Shown: positions 53,055 through 62,546 of the stretch, piece after piece
Numbering within the stretch: position 1 is the stretch's first letter
Layout: each line of letters opens with the position of its first letter
NCBI GenBank assembly: GCA_965644295.1
Contig: CBFFRP010000355.1
Location: forward strand, 1 to 64,000
DNA: 64,000 nt
Direction: 5' to 3'
Source of the DNA: Paraphysomonas bandaiensis
Lineage: Eukaryota > Chrysophyceae
Position numbers and translations under genes: made by a program
Notes under the pieces: model-generated
Databases searched by the model: none
Seen by the model: the letters and a program-made list of their open reading frames with translations, nothing else
What the model was told of the DNA's origin: nothing

Positions 53055-54902
53055 ATGATATGGGTGTCAATAATCGAAGTGTTAGTTCTTAATGCGTTGT
53101 GTTGTTCATATGTAAGTGGTATAGAGTATGACCCCTCTACATGTCGTGATGTGTCTCTTATTAACTCGACCTGGCCCAGTGATCACGGGTATGTATACCT
53201 CTATATACCTCTGTATATATTATTAACATATCACAGGGACTCATCGCGTTCAAAATACACTATAGGCGGGGGGTTTCCCAGTGACTTTGATGTGCAATCT
53301 ATTAAAAGGATTGATAACAATGAGTTGGACCCAGCCCAGTGGATATATACGGGAGGAACACACTCAGAGTTTATATATACTCTAGGAGGACCTCCGATAA
53401 AACTTCGTTTGGGAAAATACTCTTCAAAGTCACTGGAATTGTTGCAGACTTTTGAATTCCCTTCCGCTATATATTTGGGGGGACTCTTATTGCATGCTAA
53501 TGGTAACGTGTATGCAATACATGCGAACCGAGTATGGAAGTTTTCTAACGGCGACTTAACGAATTATACCTCTGTTCGCCTTGATACTGATTTGAATGGT
53601 AGAGTTGTACAGGTGCGTAAATGTTTTCCTTTTTCTGTATTATCTAAGGTCTATACGTATAGACAAATGGAATGTTGGTCAGCAGTGATGGATTATTGGT
53701 TATCAAGCAATGGTCAATGAACTTTGAAGACTTGGGTCAGCTAATTTTGATTGATCCAGACATTCCGAAGTATATACTGGGTGTTTATGTTGTGGCCGTT
53801 ACAATAGCGCTAATTTCGCAATTTCGTGTGGAGATTTCATTTGGAAAAATGCTACACAGATATCTCATTGTCACTTTTTTCTCGATGCTAACCTTCATCA
53901 GTTTTGTATATTGTTTTATTGCATTACTCTCTGGTGGGATTTATAACCCATGGGTATTTTTCGCGAGCAACCTATTGTATGACAATCACGGGGGAGGTGG
54001 TGAGTTGAAACTAATCGATCCCGAAACTCTCCAGCTTGTCGCTGGTGTTCACCTTACGGAGCGCTGTTCGTTTGCTCGTATGGCGCTTACTGTCCTTCCT
54101 AATGGAGAAAATGCAATGGTTTTGCTTGGAGATGAGCACACTCATCAATACCGCTGGAACCCTGCTTCCGGCGCGCTGTACGAGGTGCACTCTTGTATTG
54201 AAATTTGATTTCGTATAATATTCTATCTGCAGGTCGTGGAGTGGTCAAAGCGATACCGGAATCGCGGAGAAGGAACATTTCCTGGTACTGGCCCGGCAAT
54301 ATTTAATAACACTGCCTACTTCACAGATAACACGTTCCCTGTTATGTTAAGAGGGCATTCATACACTATGTTCAGTCAGCAGCTTCATGTACGAGCATAA
54401 GTGTGATGCCAGTGTGTTTTAACTTTCGCATCATGTGCAGGATAACGCAGACCTTCAATCAGTGCATTTAACGAAAGACGGGCAGCCTGGAGTGATGTTC
54501 TGGTCTACCGTCGTCAGCCCAAGGGAGGGAGATGTAATTGTGTGGGACACATATGGGCAGTCTGTGCAATCTCGTAGAGCGCATGATCTCAGTCTTCATT
54601 GGGAGATACCGGCTCTGCAGATGGACTGCATAAGTGTAGCAGCTGATACGGGGTATGTCTATTTTTCAGACTACAGTGACAAAAGCTATACTGGCGATAT
54701 TAATTACATGGTAAAGAAGATGATATTGGGTACTAAAAATACGACCAAATACTTGATCATTGCCGACACTTCTACCGGCAGAGTTGTAGCGAACGTGTCG
54801 TTGTTTCAGGGAAATGGCATGCGTAGCTCAGTAATTGTTCCTGGTGCGCATAATGATGTCATTATTGGTACACCATCTGGATTATCACGACTATATGTGT
54901 GA
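53055..54902 (+). CDS. secreted beta-propeller-like protein of unknown function, 5 exons
   Basis: Exons: 53055-53188, 53237-53612, 53663-54184, 54233-54388, 54441-54902; 549 residues, length divisible by three. A signal peptide is evident (MIWVSIIEVLVLNALCCSYV). Repeated strand patterns such as GGLLLHANGNVYAIHANRVW, NGMLVSSDGLLVIKQW and VLLGDEHTHQYRWNPASG suggest a propeller of the PQQ/SMP-30 general type. Exon 3 includes two hydrophobic stretches (about 53780-53945, YLIVTFFSMLTFISFVYCF), which do not fit a propeller. They may be real membrane segments or an unrecognised in-frame intron. No catalytic motif is seen. Confidence 0.65.
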
Positions 54903-55484
54903 AGCGAAGGGGTTTTCGGTGTATATTCCATATGTGTTACGTCTGTGAACTGATGTGTAATGGTGTAATGTGCACTAGTTTTTCATGTCTTGGCTCAGAT
55001 GCCTATAAGATAATAAGCAATATTAGTAACTGGTATTCTGAGCGTTGTGATTCAATCTGGATACTTGATTCATAGCTATTAGCTATCAAATAGTACCAAC
55101 ATGTCATTAATACGGTTTTTAGAACATTGAGTCATACTTTAGTCTGAAGTGTACTGTATAGTTATGGATTCCATACTAACTTTTATACAATACTAAGAGT
55201 CCAACTATGTCACAAATATAGGATGCCAATGTAAAATTCCACAAAAATTTAACCCCGGGCTCTTATATGGTCAACAAATAGCCTGTCATCGTAGCAGATT
55301 GGTAATAGGTCATCTATAGTACGTCTAAAGCATAGCTATATTAAAGAATTCTCTCATTAAAGGACCTTGCGAGAATATACCAACCAAATAGTGTAATTCT
55401 TAGTATTAACATTGAAAGTGCAATCTACACAACTGAAAGTGCAAAGTACGAGGTGATAGCAGAGAAGGCGATAAACATGACAAT
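54903..55484. other. intergenic between convergent genes, nothing recognised
   Basis: No supported exon, repeat or RNA gene. Confidence 0.45.
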
Positions 55485-55917
55485 TTAGTGCTCAGCGACT
55501 TCCTTGCCTCTGCACTTGTCCCAGCACTCTTGGTTAAAGAGTTCACAATCAGAGCAACCCCAAGGAAATGCCTTGTTACGTGCTTTCATGTAGGGAATAT
55601 CAGTAACGGTCTGAGGAGGGTGGCCATGGGTCATGATGATATTGACACAGTACAGAGTACAGAGTCCGGAGAGTACCACCATACCTGTTAATTGCATGAG
55701 ATCAACACCTACAGCATGATCTGCACTTAAAATTTACCTGCAGTGTACTTCTTCCAAGCAACGACTTCTTGATATTGTTTTTCAGGTGAACTGGCACTGC
55801 CTCCAAAGTTTCTCTTAGGGGTACGATTCAACCGAAGTGTTCTACGCAATACCTGTAAAAGATATCATCATTAATTAATGCAATGCGATGGAAATATATG
55901 AGATGTACCGAGTTCAT
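55485..55917 (-). CDS. COX6A: cytochrome c oxidase subunit 6A, 3 exons
   Basis: Exons: 55909-55917, 55738-55852, 55485-55684; 107 residues, length divisible by three. Exon 1 is only 9 bp (MNS). The join gives a basic presequence MNSVLRRTLRLNRTPKRNFG, suited to mitochondrial import. A membrane helix follows (GMVVLSGLCTLYCVNIIM), and then the family signature IPYMKARNKAFPWGCSDCEL. The protein is a small nuclear-encoded subunit of respiratory complex IV in the inner mitochondrial membrane. The C terminus has extra Cys residues (CSDCELFNQECWDKC) reminiscent of plant and protist forms. The 9-bp first exon is inferred from the frame and splice sites; ATG, GT and AG are all present. Confidence 0.88.
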
Positions 55918-57209
55918 CTTCTTGTAGTGTACTGGTATGTTATGCACTAGTATCGTGTGTCTGTTAATTAGTTTTACAATTAATTCAATTGATGTGATGC
56001 AAAGCCCAGCAATGTGCACGTCTGTATATAGCAATACATATACATATAGAAGTGCTCCCACACCAAACACACAGCGACTATACTTTGATGTTTTTGTTGT
56101 TGAAAATATCTTGGGCGGATGTGATTGGGAGATTTTTCAGTTTTATAGTTTTTAGTTGTAGTAGACTTACAAAATACAATGTATTTTACTGCAAGAGTGG
56201 TGAGAGGACATAGGGACCTCGGCACTAATTCCACTGCTTACTAGATCCTGTGGAGGTTATGCAAATGTGGAGGTTATGCAAACAGTACAGGGTTGAATAA
56301 TATTCAGTTAGTTGTTTCTGTTTGTAGTGTATATATAGTAGTAATGTAGAGCAAACAGATGATGTCGTTTAGCCACATGTCCAGCAAACCGAGGTATGCA
56401 ATGAACCTTCTACTGTTCATACTGGTTGTATTTTGGATATAGCTACCCTGAGGATATGGAGGAACGTGACGACTGGAAAAGTGTTTTAAAAGGGGAAGGA
56501 CAGAAAAACGGTGTACACTCAAACTATTCGATTAGTGTTAGGGTTGCATTCATTAGAAATCTAAATAAATTTCTTCAAATTTATAATTGTAATATTACCT
56601 GACAAAGCCGTGTTTCCAAATAATATATTTTGAATTATGGTAAAGTTTTATTGGAATTATCTTTGAAAAAATGTTGTCTGCATAAACACATCGCATTAAT
56701 GAAGTCAAATGACTCTTATTTTGTCCAATTGTACATTCAATGTGAAAAAGTATGCATACACATCGACACAAATGCAATGAAAAACTGTACTACTTGTAGT
56801 TAACAGGGCTGCGTATGAGTTAATTGTTAATTTTAAAAAATCAAAGTTTGGAGTGAGTATACTAGTTGCTATACATAAGTGTATATAGCTAGTAAAACGT
56901 TCAATATTAAATGTACACATGTGCGATGTAATTAACTGGTCAAAAATAATAATAGCAACTATATTGAGAACAACCAGCATCAATTAATAGACCAATAATT
57001 GTTATCACAAATAAGATTTATGAAGATACACTTCGTATTATAGAAGATAAAGATTGATTATTATAAACTCTACATGTAAAATTAAGCCTAATAGCATAAT
57101 AACAAGACATGGTTGAATAGATCATTAGAACTAAATATACATTAGCGTATTTGGTATAGTCTGATAATTATTCAGTGAATTGTGAATTGAGGTTTCATTG
57201 TACTATCTA
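55918..57209. other. intergenic, AT-rich, nothing recognised
   Basis: No gene is supported. CAGGGCTGCGTATGAGTTAA at 56803 resembles the hAT-like ends at 50282 and 43663. Confidence 0.4.
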
Positions 57210-57487
57210 TATTAGAATATGGATCTTATTCTAGTATATTCAGTGTGTCACTTGAAGACAATGTACGAGAATACAGTGAAATGCTGTGATGATATTGAGA
57301 AACTGAAATAGTTTGATATTTCAAGATATGTTTAGTAACGAGAGGTTCGCATATCTAAGATATTATGTGTGGAACAAAATGAGTTTTTGTTGTTTATCAC
57401 AACTTCGTGTAAACGATATTAATAAATCTATCTAGTCTTACGACAATTTCTCTCTGAGATCTAGTTAAGAATGAGCAATTCCCAACA
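57210..57487 (+). mobile_element. solo LTR of the copia family, with 5-bp target duplication
   Basis: A 278-bp sequence related to the LTRs at 1494-1787 and 12318-12556, with the same TATTAG start and CAACA end. It is flanked by ATCTA on both sides (57205-57209 and 57488-57492). It has small deletions and substitutions relative to the others, so it is an older insertion that recombined to a solo LTR. The ATG near its end is still present. Confidence 0.92.
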
Positions 57488-57903
57488 ATCTAGGGTTAGG
57501 GTATACGTGAATCAATAATCAATGTATCTTAATAATCATAACTTAAATGAATTATCATACCCTTCAAATCGCTTTTCTTTATTATGTGGGCAAGAAGATT
57601 TACGTGTAAAAATGGTGTCATGCAGGCTTTTATACAGTTTGTTGTATTAACAAATTCTCATTTGCTATATTACCTATTATCCGAAAGCTAAGTGGTTGTG
57701 CTATTACATATCGCCTCAACGGCCAATTACTAAGCCTTTGCACTAGCACTACGAATAAAAAGGTTAATTGCGAATAAAATTGTCATTTTTACTGCAATGA
57801 GCTGTGTAGCCGTAATCTGCTATATTCTTGACATACATTTCACTATAAACAATATGGTCCATACAGCAATACTACACTATAGCGTCTGAATAGATAACTC
57901 GAA
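57488..57903. other. intergenic, nothing recognised
   Basis: 3' flank of the sulfotransferase gene; no supported feature. Confidence 0.4.
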
Positions 57904-58989
57904 CTAACCATATGGCCAAAACCTCCTAATACGACTTGACATAGTTGACATAAAGCCGAGATTACGATAACGTTTTTGTGTTCCTTCTCGCTTGATGCCA
58001 GAGCATAGCCTCTGATATTCTGTTGTGGCGGACTCAATAGTATGATTGTAAACAGCCAATTGATCTTTATGTAGTTGTACAGCTGCAAGATATAACTCTT
58101 TCTCACATTGTAATTCCTTGTGTATCACGTCTATTACTTCTGGAGTGAACAACTTTTCTGGGGGTGGTCTATTAGGTGAGTCGAACAACTGTTTGTACAT
58201 CACAGGGGCTCCATGGTTATCAGCCCTAGCAGTGCAAGATCGATCGAGTGGGACCTTTAGTCGCTTCCATAGCAAGTAGTAGAAAGTTGACATGTGTTCC
58301 GTTAAGCCAGCAACTGTGAGGTCTCGTCTCATATTATCTGCCGCAGTAGCGCATGAACTGGGATTGTATGGGCGCACTACGAGACGGGTTGTCTGGGAAA
58401 AGACGTGCTCGTACTCATGTATACCTACGTTGTTGTCTTCAGGGCGCTGCAGAAATGGAAGCGAGGTTCGCATAATAGTAAGAAGATTTTCCATGTCAAC
58501 GGCTGTGATATTCAGAGGAGCAATGGTGAGTAACTCCCACGTGGATATCGCATTCTTCAATTTCTGCGATAAACTATCCGATACAGAACTACTAGAAGTG
58601 CGATTCAGTCTCTCTCCTATATCTTTATGAAAATAGAAAAACATCGATAGTATTCGTTCAATTGGATCTCTAAAAGCAGCCACAAAATACAATTTTGGAG
58701 AGTTTTCAGAGTCGTCTAAAGTTGTGCATTTTCTTCTAATGGATTCCATATCATTTTTTCTATAGACTGCAAGCATTTCATGAGCCGTTGGAGTCGGTCC
58801 GCACTCTCCTCCATGTTTCCACCATGACACTTTTTGTGACTTATGTGGAGACAGCACGCTATTAATGGACGACCCCCCTACTTTATGAAACTTAAGGTGA
58901 AGGACCTCCATGCCCTCCTCACAGTGAATGGACGACCACTGGAGGGTGCTGTGTATGAAGAGATATACAATAAATTGATTGATGTGCAT
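57904..58989 (-). CDS. Golgi-type carbohydrate sulfotransferase
   Basis: 361 residues in a single exon. An N-terminal hydrophobic segment (QFIVYLFIHSTLQWSSI) could be a signal anchor or signal peptide. LKFHKVGGSSINSVL is the 5'-phosphosulfate loop and YFVAAFRDPIERILSMFFYF is the 3'-phosphate-binding motif (R-D-P-x-x-R) of PAPS-dependent sulfotransferases. The protein would transfer sulfate from PAPS to a glycan in the Golgi lumen. The acceptor cannot be told; the FHKVGGSS form resembles eukaryotic carbohydrate (heparan/chondroitin-type and algal) enzymes. Its counterpart activity, a sulfatase, is encoded at 30157-32548. Confidence 0.83.
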   Translation of the reverse strand: MHINQFIVYLFIHSTLQWSSIHCEEGMEVLHLKFHKVGGSSINSVLSPHKSQKVSWWKHGGECGPTPTAHEMLAVYRKNDMESIRRKCTTLDDSENSPKLYFVAAFRDPIERILSMFFYFHKDIGERLNRTSSSSVSDSLSQKLKNAISTWELLTIAPLNITAVDMENLLTIMRTSLPFLQRPEDNNVGIHEYEHVFSQTTRLVVRPYNPSSCATAADNMRRDLTVAGLTEHMSTFYYLLWKRLKVPLDRSCTARADNHGAPVMYKQLFDSPNRPPPEKLFTPEVIDVIHKELQCEKELYLAAVQLHKDQLAVYNHTIESATTEYQRLCSGIKREGTQKRYRNLGFMSTMSSRIRRFWPYG

Positions 58990-60918
58990 GTGTCAGTTGA
59001 TGACCATGTATGTATGGTGCTGTACCTATATATGGAGTGGAGTGGGAGATATATAATGCCTGATGGAATGGTATAGGAATTCCTAGTGACTAGACATCTC
59101 TATACGCTGTTGACAGTTTTGGTTGAGAACTTATGGTCATATAAAAAAGTAGGATTTTATATGAAAAACTAAAATTCATATCAAGAATTCCGGAATTATT
59201 CGACGCTATACACAGCGGCAGAGTATGATGCCAGATAGGACTATAAATGCATGCCAGATAGGACTCAATGTGATGCGCCTGTGCTGACTTGATAGCATAC
59301 GAACTGGATGTCACTGCACAGCAGCAAGAGTCTAGCATTCATAATCCACTGTCGTGTGTATCACTGTATATATATGGCATTGTAGATATGCTGCTGTGTA
59401 CACATACCTAGAGTTGTTCCCAAGATAGCACGATACGACATCCGTATGCTATTATCATTCTACTGGATTTGGATGCACTGAAAGTGTCTGAGTATTAAAT
59501 GGACAGACATTAATGTAACGGATATATCTTGACACTCTTATATAGCAGAAGATTTTGTAGGTGAAGATAGAAGAATTCTCCTCCCCACGACTGACGATGG
59601 TAGAGTACGAAACGATTTCAGATGATCGAAATCTCGTGTACTGAATTGAAAGTTTGTATGCTGCAAATAATGAGAATATAGCACCTGGAGAAGGTGGCCG
59701 TGGTAACAGTTAAGGTTCATTCACGATAATGTAGACAAGTAGATTGTTGTGCGTGGTTGTCTATTACTCATTTGTGGTAAATTTTTTCGTTAATTTCAAA
59801 TTCGAAGTACTACGAACTATTCGTTACTATAGATAGCTACAGATTTAGATCGCTTTCATGCCTAAAAAACGAAATCCCTACAACTATCATACCCCATTTC
59901 GAGTGCGTCTCTTATTATAGTTGAGTGTTGACCAAACTAAGCGATACATATTCCTCTATTACAACACCAAATTTGTGATAAGTACTTGCCATAACACCGA
60001 ATTGGAACTACAACGTCAACCTTTGTCATGTTTGGGCGGTGAAATTACATAAAGAACTGAATTTGATATATATTTAATATTTATAAGCTATAATCAATCT
60101 CTCCTCATATTATGTTACCTTACCATTCATTGTCATAGGATTATATGTGTTTCTTGGCGACACTATAGCCCCACTCTTATATGTTCGTCTGCTGTATAGA
60201 TCTAGCAAACAACCGGCTCAGCGCGACCCCGATGTATATAGTACTTAAACAACAATATTTTGTCAGCATTAGGTATCTAAAAAATTTGATGTGACGACTA
60301 TTTAATTCAAGCAATATGAAAGTATTCTAACTACAATCTAGCACCCTACTAATTTCTAACTTCAATCTTAGTTGAATAACAGAGCCACCATTGATATTGT
60401 AATCGGACAGCATGCAGGAATCATCCAATCGTTTTCCATTGAAAATAAGTTGTTGCAAACTGTTAGGAATTCTTGTCATCCTTGTATTCACTCCCTACAA
60501 TGATTATGGGCGTGTGAAATATGTCACCGTAGCATTTCTGCCCAAAACGTTTTCATCCATACACTCCATCTTGCCTGGTTTATGATTTTGTCATGTTTAA
60601 GCGCATTTTTATTTTAATTTCATTACATTTGTGTCACTAATATTTTACTCTCTGCTGTCACAGTTGGCCGCTAAACTTCGTTCGAAGACGTCGAAAACGT
60701 ACACAAGACGTATGCTTCATGTTAAAAGGGTTAATAGACAAAAAAAATTAAATAATCAAGGGACGTGTACAGTTAGGATAAGTTACATGAGCTACAATTC
60801 GTCATGTAATACCAGCATCACTACATATTACATATTTCCAGTGTAGCAGCCTAGTCCTGTACAGACACGTACCATTCATGCATACCGTACTACATGAAAT
60901 TATACTTGTATATTTAGC
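58990..60918. other. 1.9 kb intergenic region, nothing recognised
   Basis: AT-rich; short open frames (for example 59538-59720 minus and 60631-60846 plus) have no recognisable content or splice support. The 5' flank of the sulfotransferase gene lies at the left. Confidence 0.45.
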
Positions 60919-61998
60919 TTAACTACGTCCAGTAACTTTGCTCATTAAAAACTCTATGCTGTCAACCACATAATCCGCACAGTACTCGTGAAATGCCCAT
61001 GCACGGTGCAAAACTTTAGCCAGTGGACTCTTTCCCCTCGTTAAAACTAGTCTAGACATCAGATCAACAGGGAGGTGCTCAATTAACACTGCTCGCCAAT
61101 TGTTATTAGTATTTGTTGGGTCCTTAAGTAACATTCCAGTATCACGACTGAGGTGCCCCGCTTCCTCCAGAGCTGATATAACCAAGTCAGCTTCCTGAAA
61201 TGTTATATGTAGAAACCATAAACGTTTTACTAAGTAGGAAGATGTGACAGGTAAAGGTTGGCATTCTTGAAAAACTATATCACCTATATGGTACCCTGAG
61301 CTCACTAGCATATCCATATTACTTCTAACTTGTCGTAGCGTATGAGAATCACGACTCATAGGGTTAAAGACAACAGGAACTTGGCGCAGCTGAGCCCGTG
61401 AGGAGGCTCGCATGATATCTAATGACATAGATTGTACAACAATTCCATTAAAGAGATTGGATATCTGCGCAAGTTTCCACACGAATCTACCGCCCGAACT
61501 ACAGCCCAATGCAAATATCGGTATATGCTCCAATGCATACTCCTTCTGTACGGCTTGAACTGCGGAAACAACTCCAGCAATATCACCATCTCCCCAACAC
61601 CCCGACTGTCGGTCTAGACTGCTCATAGCTATTACAGCAAACTCCTTTGATACAGATGCCTGCACAATTGCTACCTCCTCTGCTAAACCGATGCACGCAG
61701 CACAATGCGGAGATGGTGGCCAAAAGTCATACGCAGAATGTGTACACGCATGAGCTACAAACATGATTCCTTGAACATGCGATATATTCTCTGGGAGCTG
61801 GAGTAGAATCTGCGATCCATATTTACTACCATGTATAATGATCGGGTGGTGTTGGTGTTTTATCTCTTCAGTCGATTCAGATTTATGGGCCTCTAAAATC
61901 GGTCGTCGACTCAAGAAAACCACATAAACAATCACTGATACGCTGCACAGCAGCAGTAAAACCCATTTGATTTTTAGTTTTCCTGATCGTGATACCAT
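60919..61998 (-). CDS. membrane-anchored alpha/beta hydrolase
   Basis: 359 residues in a single exon. A basic start (MVSRSGKLKIK) and one membrane helix (WVLLLLCSVSVIVYVVFL, about 12-29) suggest a type II membrane protein. IMFVAHACTHSAYDFWPPSP (about 78-97) and CAACIGLAEE match a group of uncharacterised plant and algal hydrolases with an HG.SHS.YDFW motif. FALGCSSGGRFVW (about 163-175) is the nucleophile elbow with the catalytic Ser. The acid and His are not certain; H at WAFHEYC near the C terminus is a candidate. The substrate is unknown. It is divergent from the ankyrin-FHA gene. Confidence 0.75.
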   Translation of the reverse strand: MVSRSGKLKIKWVLLLLCSVSVIVYVVFLSRRPILEAHKSESTEEIKHQHHPIIIHGSKYGSQILLQLPENISHVQGIMFVAHACTHSAYDFWPPSPHCAACIGLAEEVAIVQASVSKEFAVIAMSSLDRQSGCWGDGDIAGVVSAVQAVQKEYALEHIPIFALGCSSGGRFVWKLAQISNLFNGIVVQSMSLDIMRASSRAQLRQVPVVFNPMSRDSHTLRQVRSNMDMLVSSGYHIGDIVFQECQPLPVTSSYLVKRLWFLHITFQEADLVISALEEAGHLSRDTGMLLKDPTNTNNNWRAVLIEHLPVDLMSRLVLTRGKSPLAKVLHRAWAFHEYCADYVVDSIEFLMSKVTGRS

Positions 61999-62546
61999 TT
62001 TATGTACCAGAGAGAACGAGAGGGTTCGGCTGCAGGCTAGAGTCAGTGCATGTGTGTCTATGAGAGGTACGAGCTGAGATTACCATAATATTACAATGTT
62101 GCTGTGTTGTATGTGCTGTTAACGGCATTGACTAACGTCAATCTGACACAGAATATGGAATGAGATGATGAGATATGCATGCAGTGATGTCCAACTAAGA
62201 GTAGAGTATGATTTCCAGTGCTCGGCTCGATCTGCTATCTGAAGGCAGGGTGGTTTATAGCACTGGAGTGGATATGTACATGTAGTTCACATGCATATCG
62301 TGTACTGCTGTTTTCATACTCTTAGAGATTTGTGCAGTAGTACAGCTGTACTACATCTCCTCAGTATGGATGTGTTTTTGTGTTTTTGTACACATGGAGT
62401 GTACTTACGTTCTTTATACGAGTACAGCATCCATGCAGCGTCTGCGTACAGCAGTGCATTAAGTCAGCAGGTCAGATGGGACGAATGGAAGCAAGCGATG
62501 TGTGTCCATCGAACTCACGTATAACTCACCTGACGAGAATAGAGTG
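61999..62546. promoter_or_regulatory. divergent intergenic region
   Basis: 548 bp between the starts of the hydrolase and ankyrin-FHA genes. No repeat or gene is recognised; a shared promoter is inferred from the layout. Confidence 0.35.

Noticed and set aside
52588-53092. Long open frames across the second CATA repeat
   Set aside because: Same artefact of the tetranucleotide unit.
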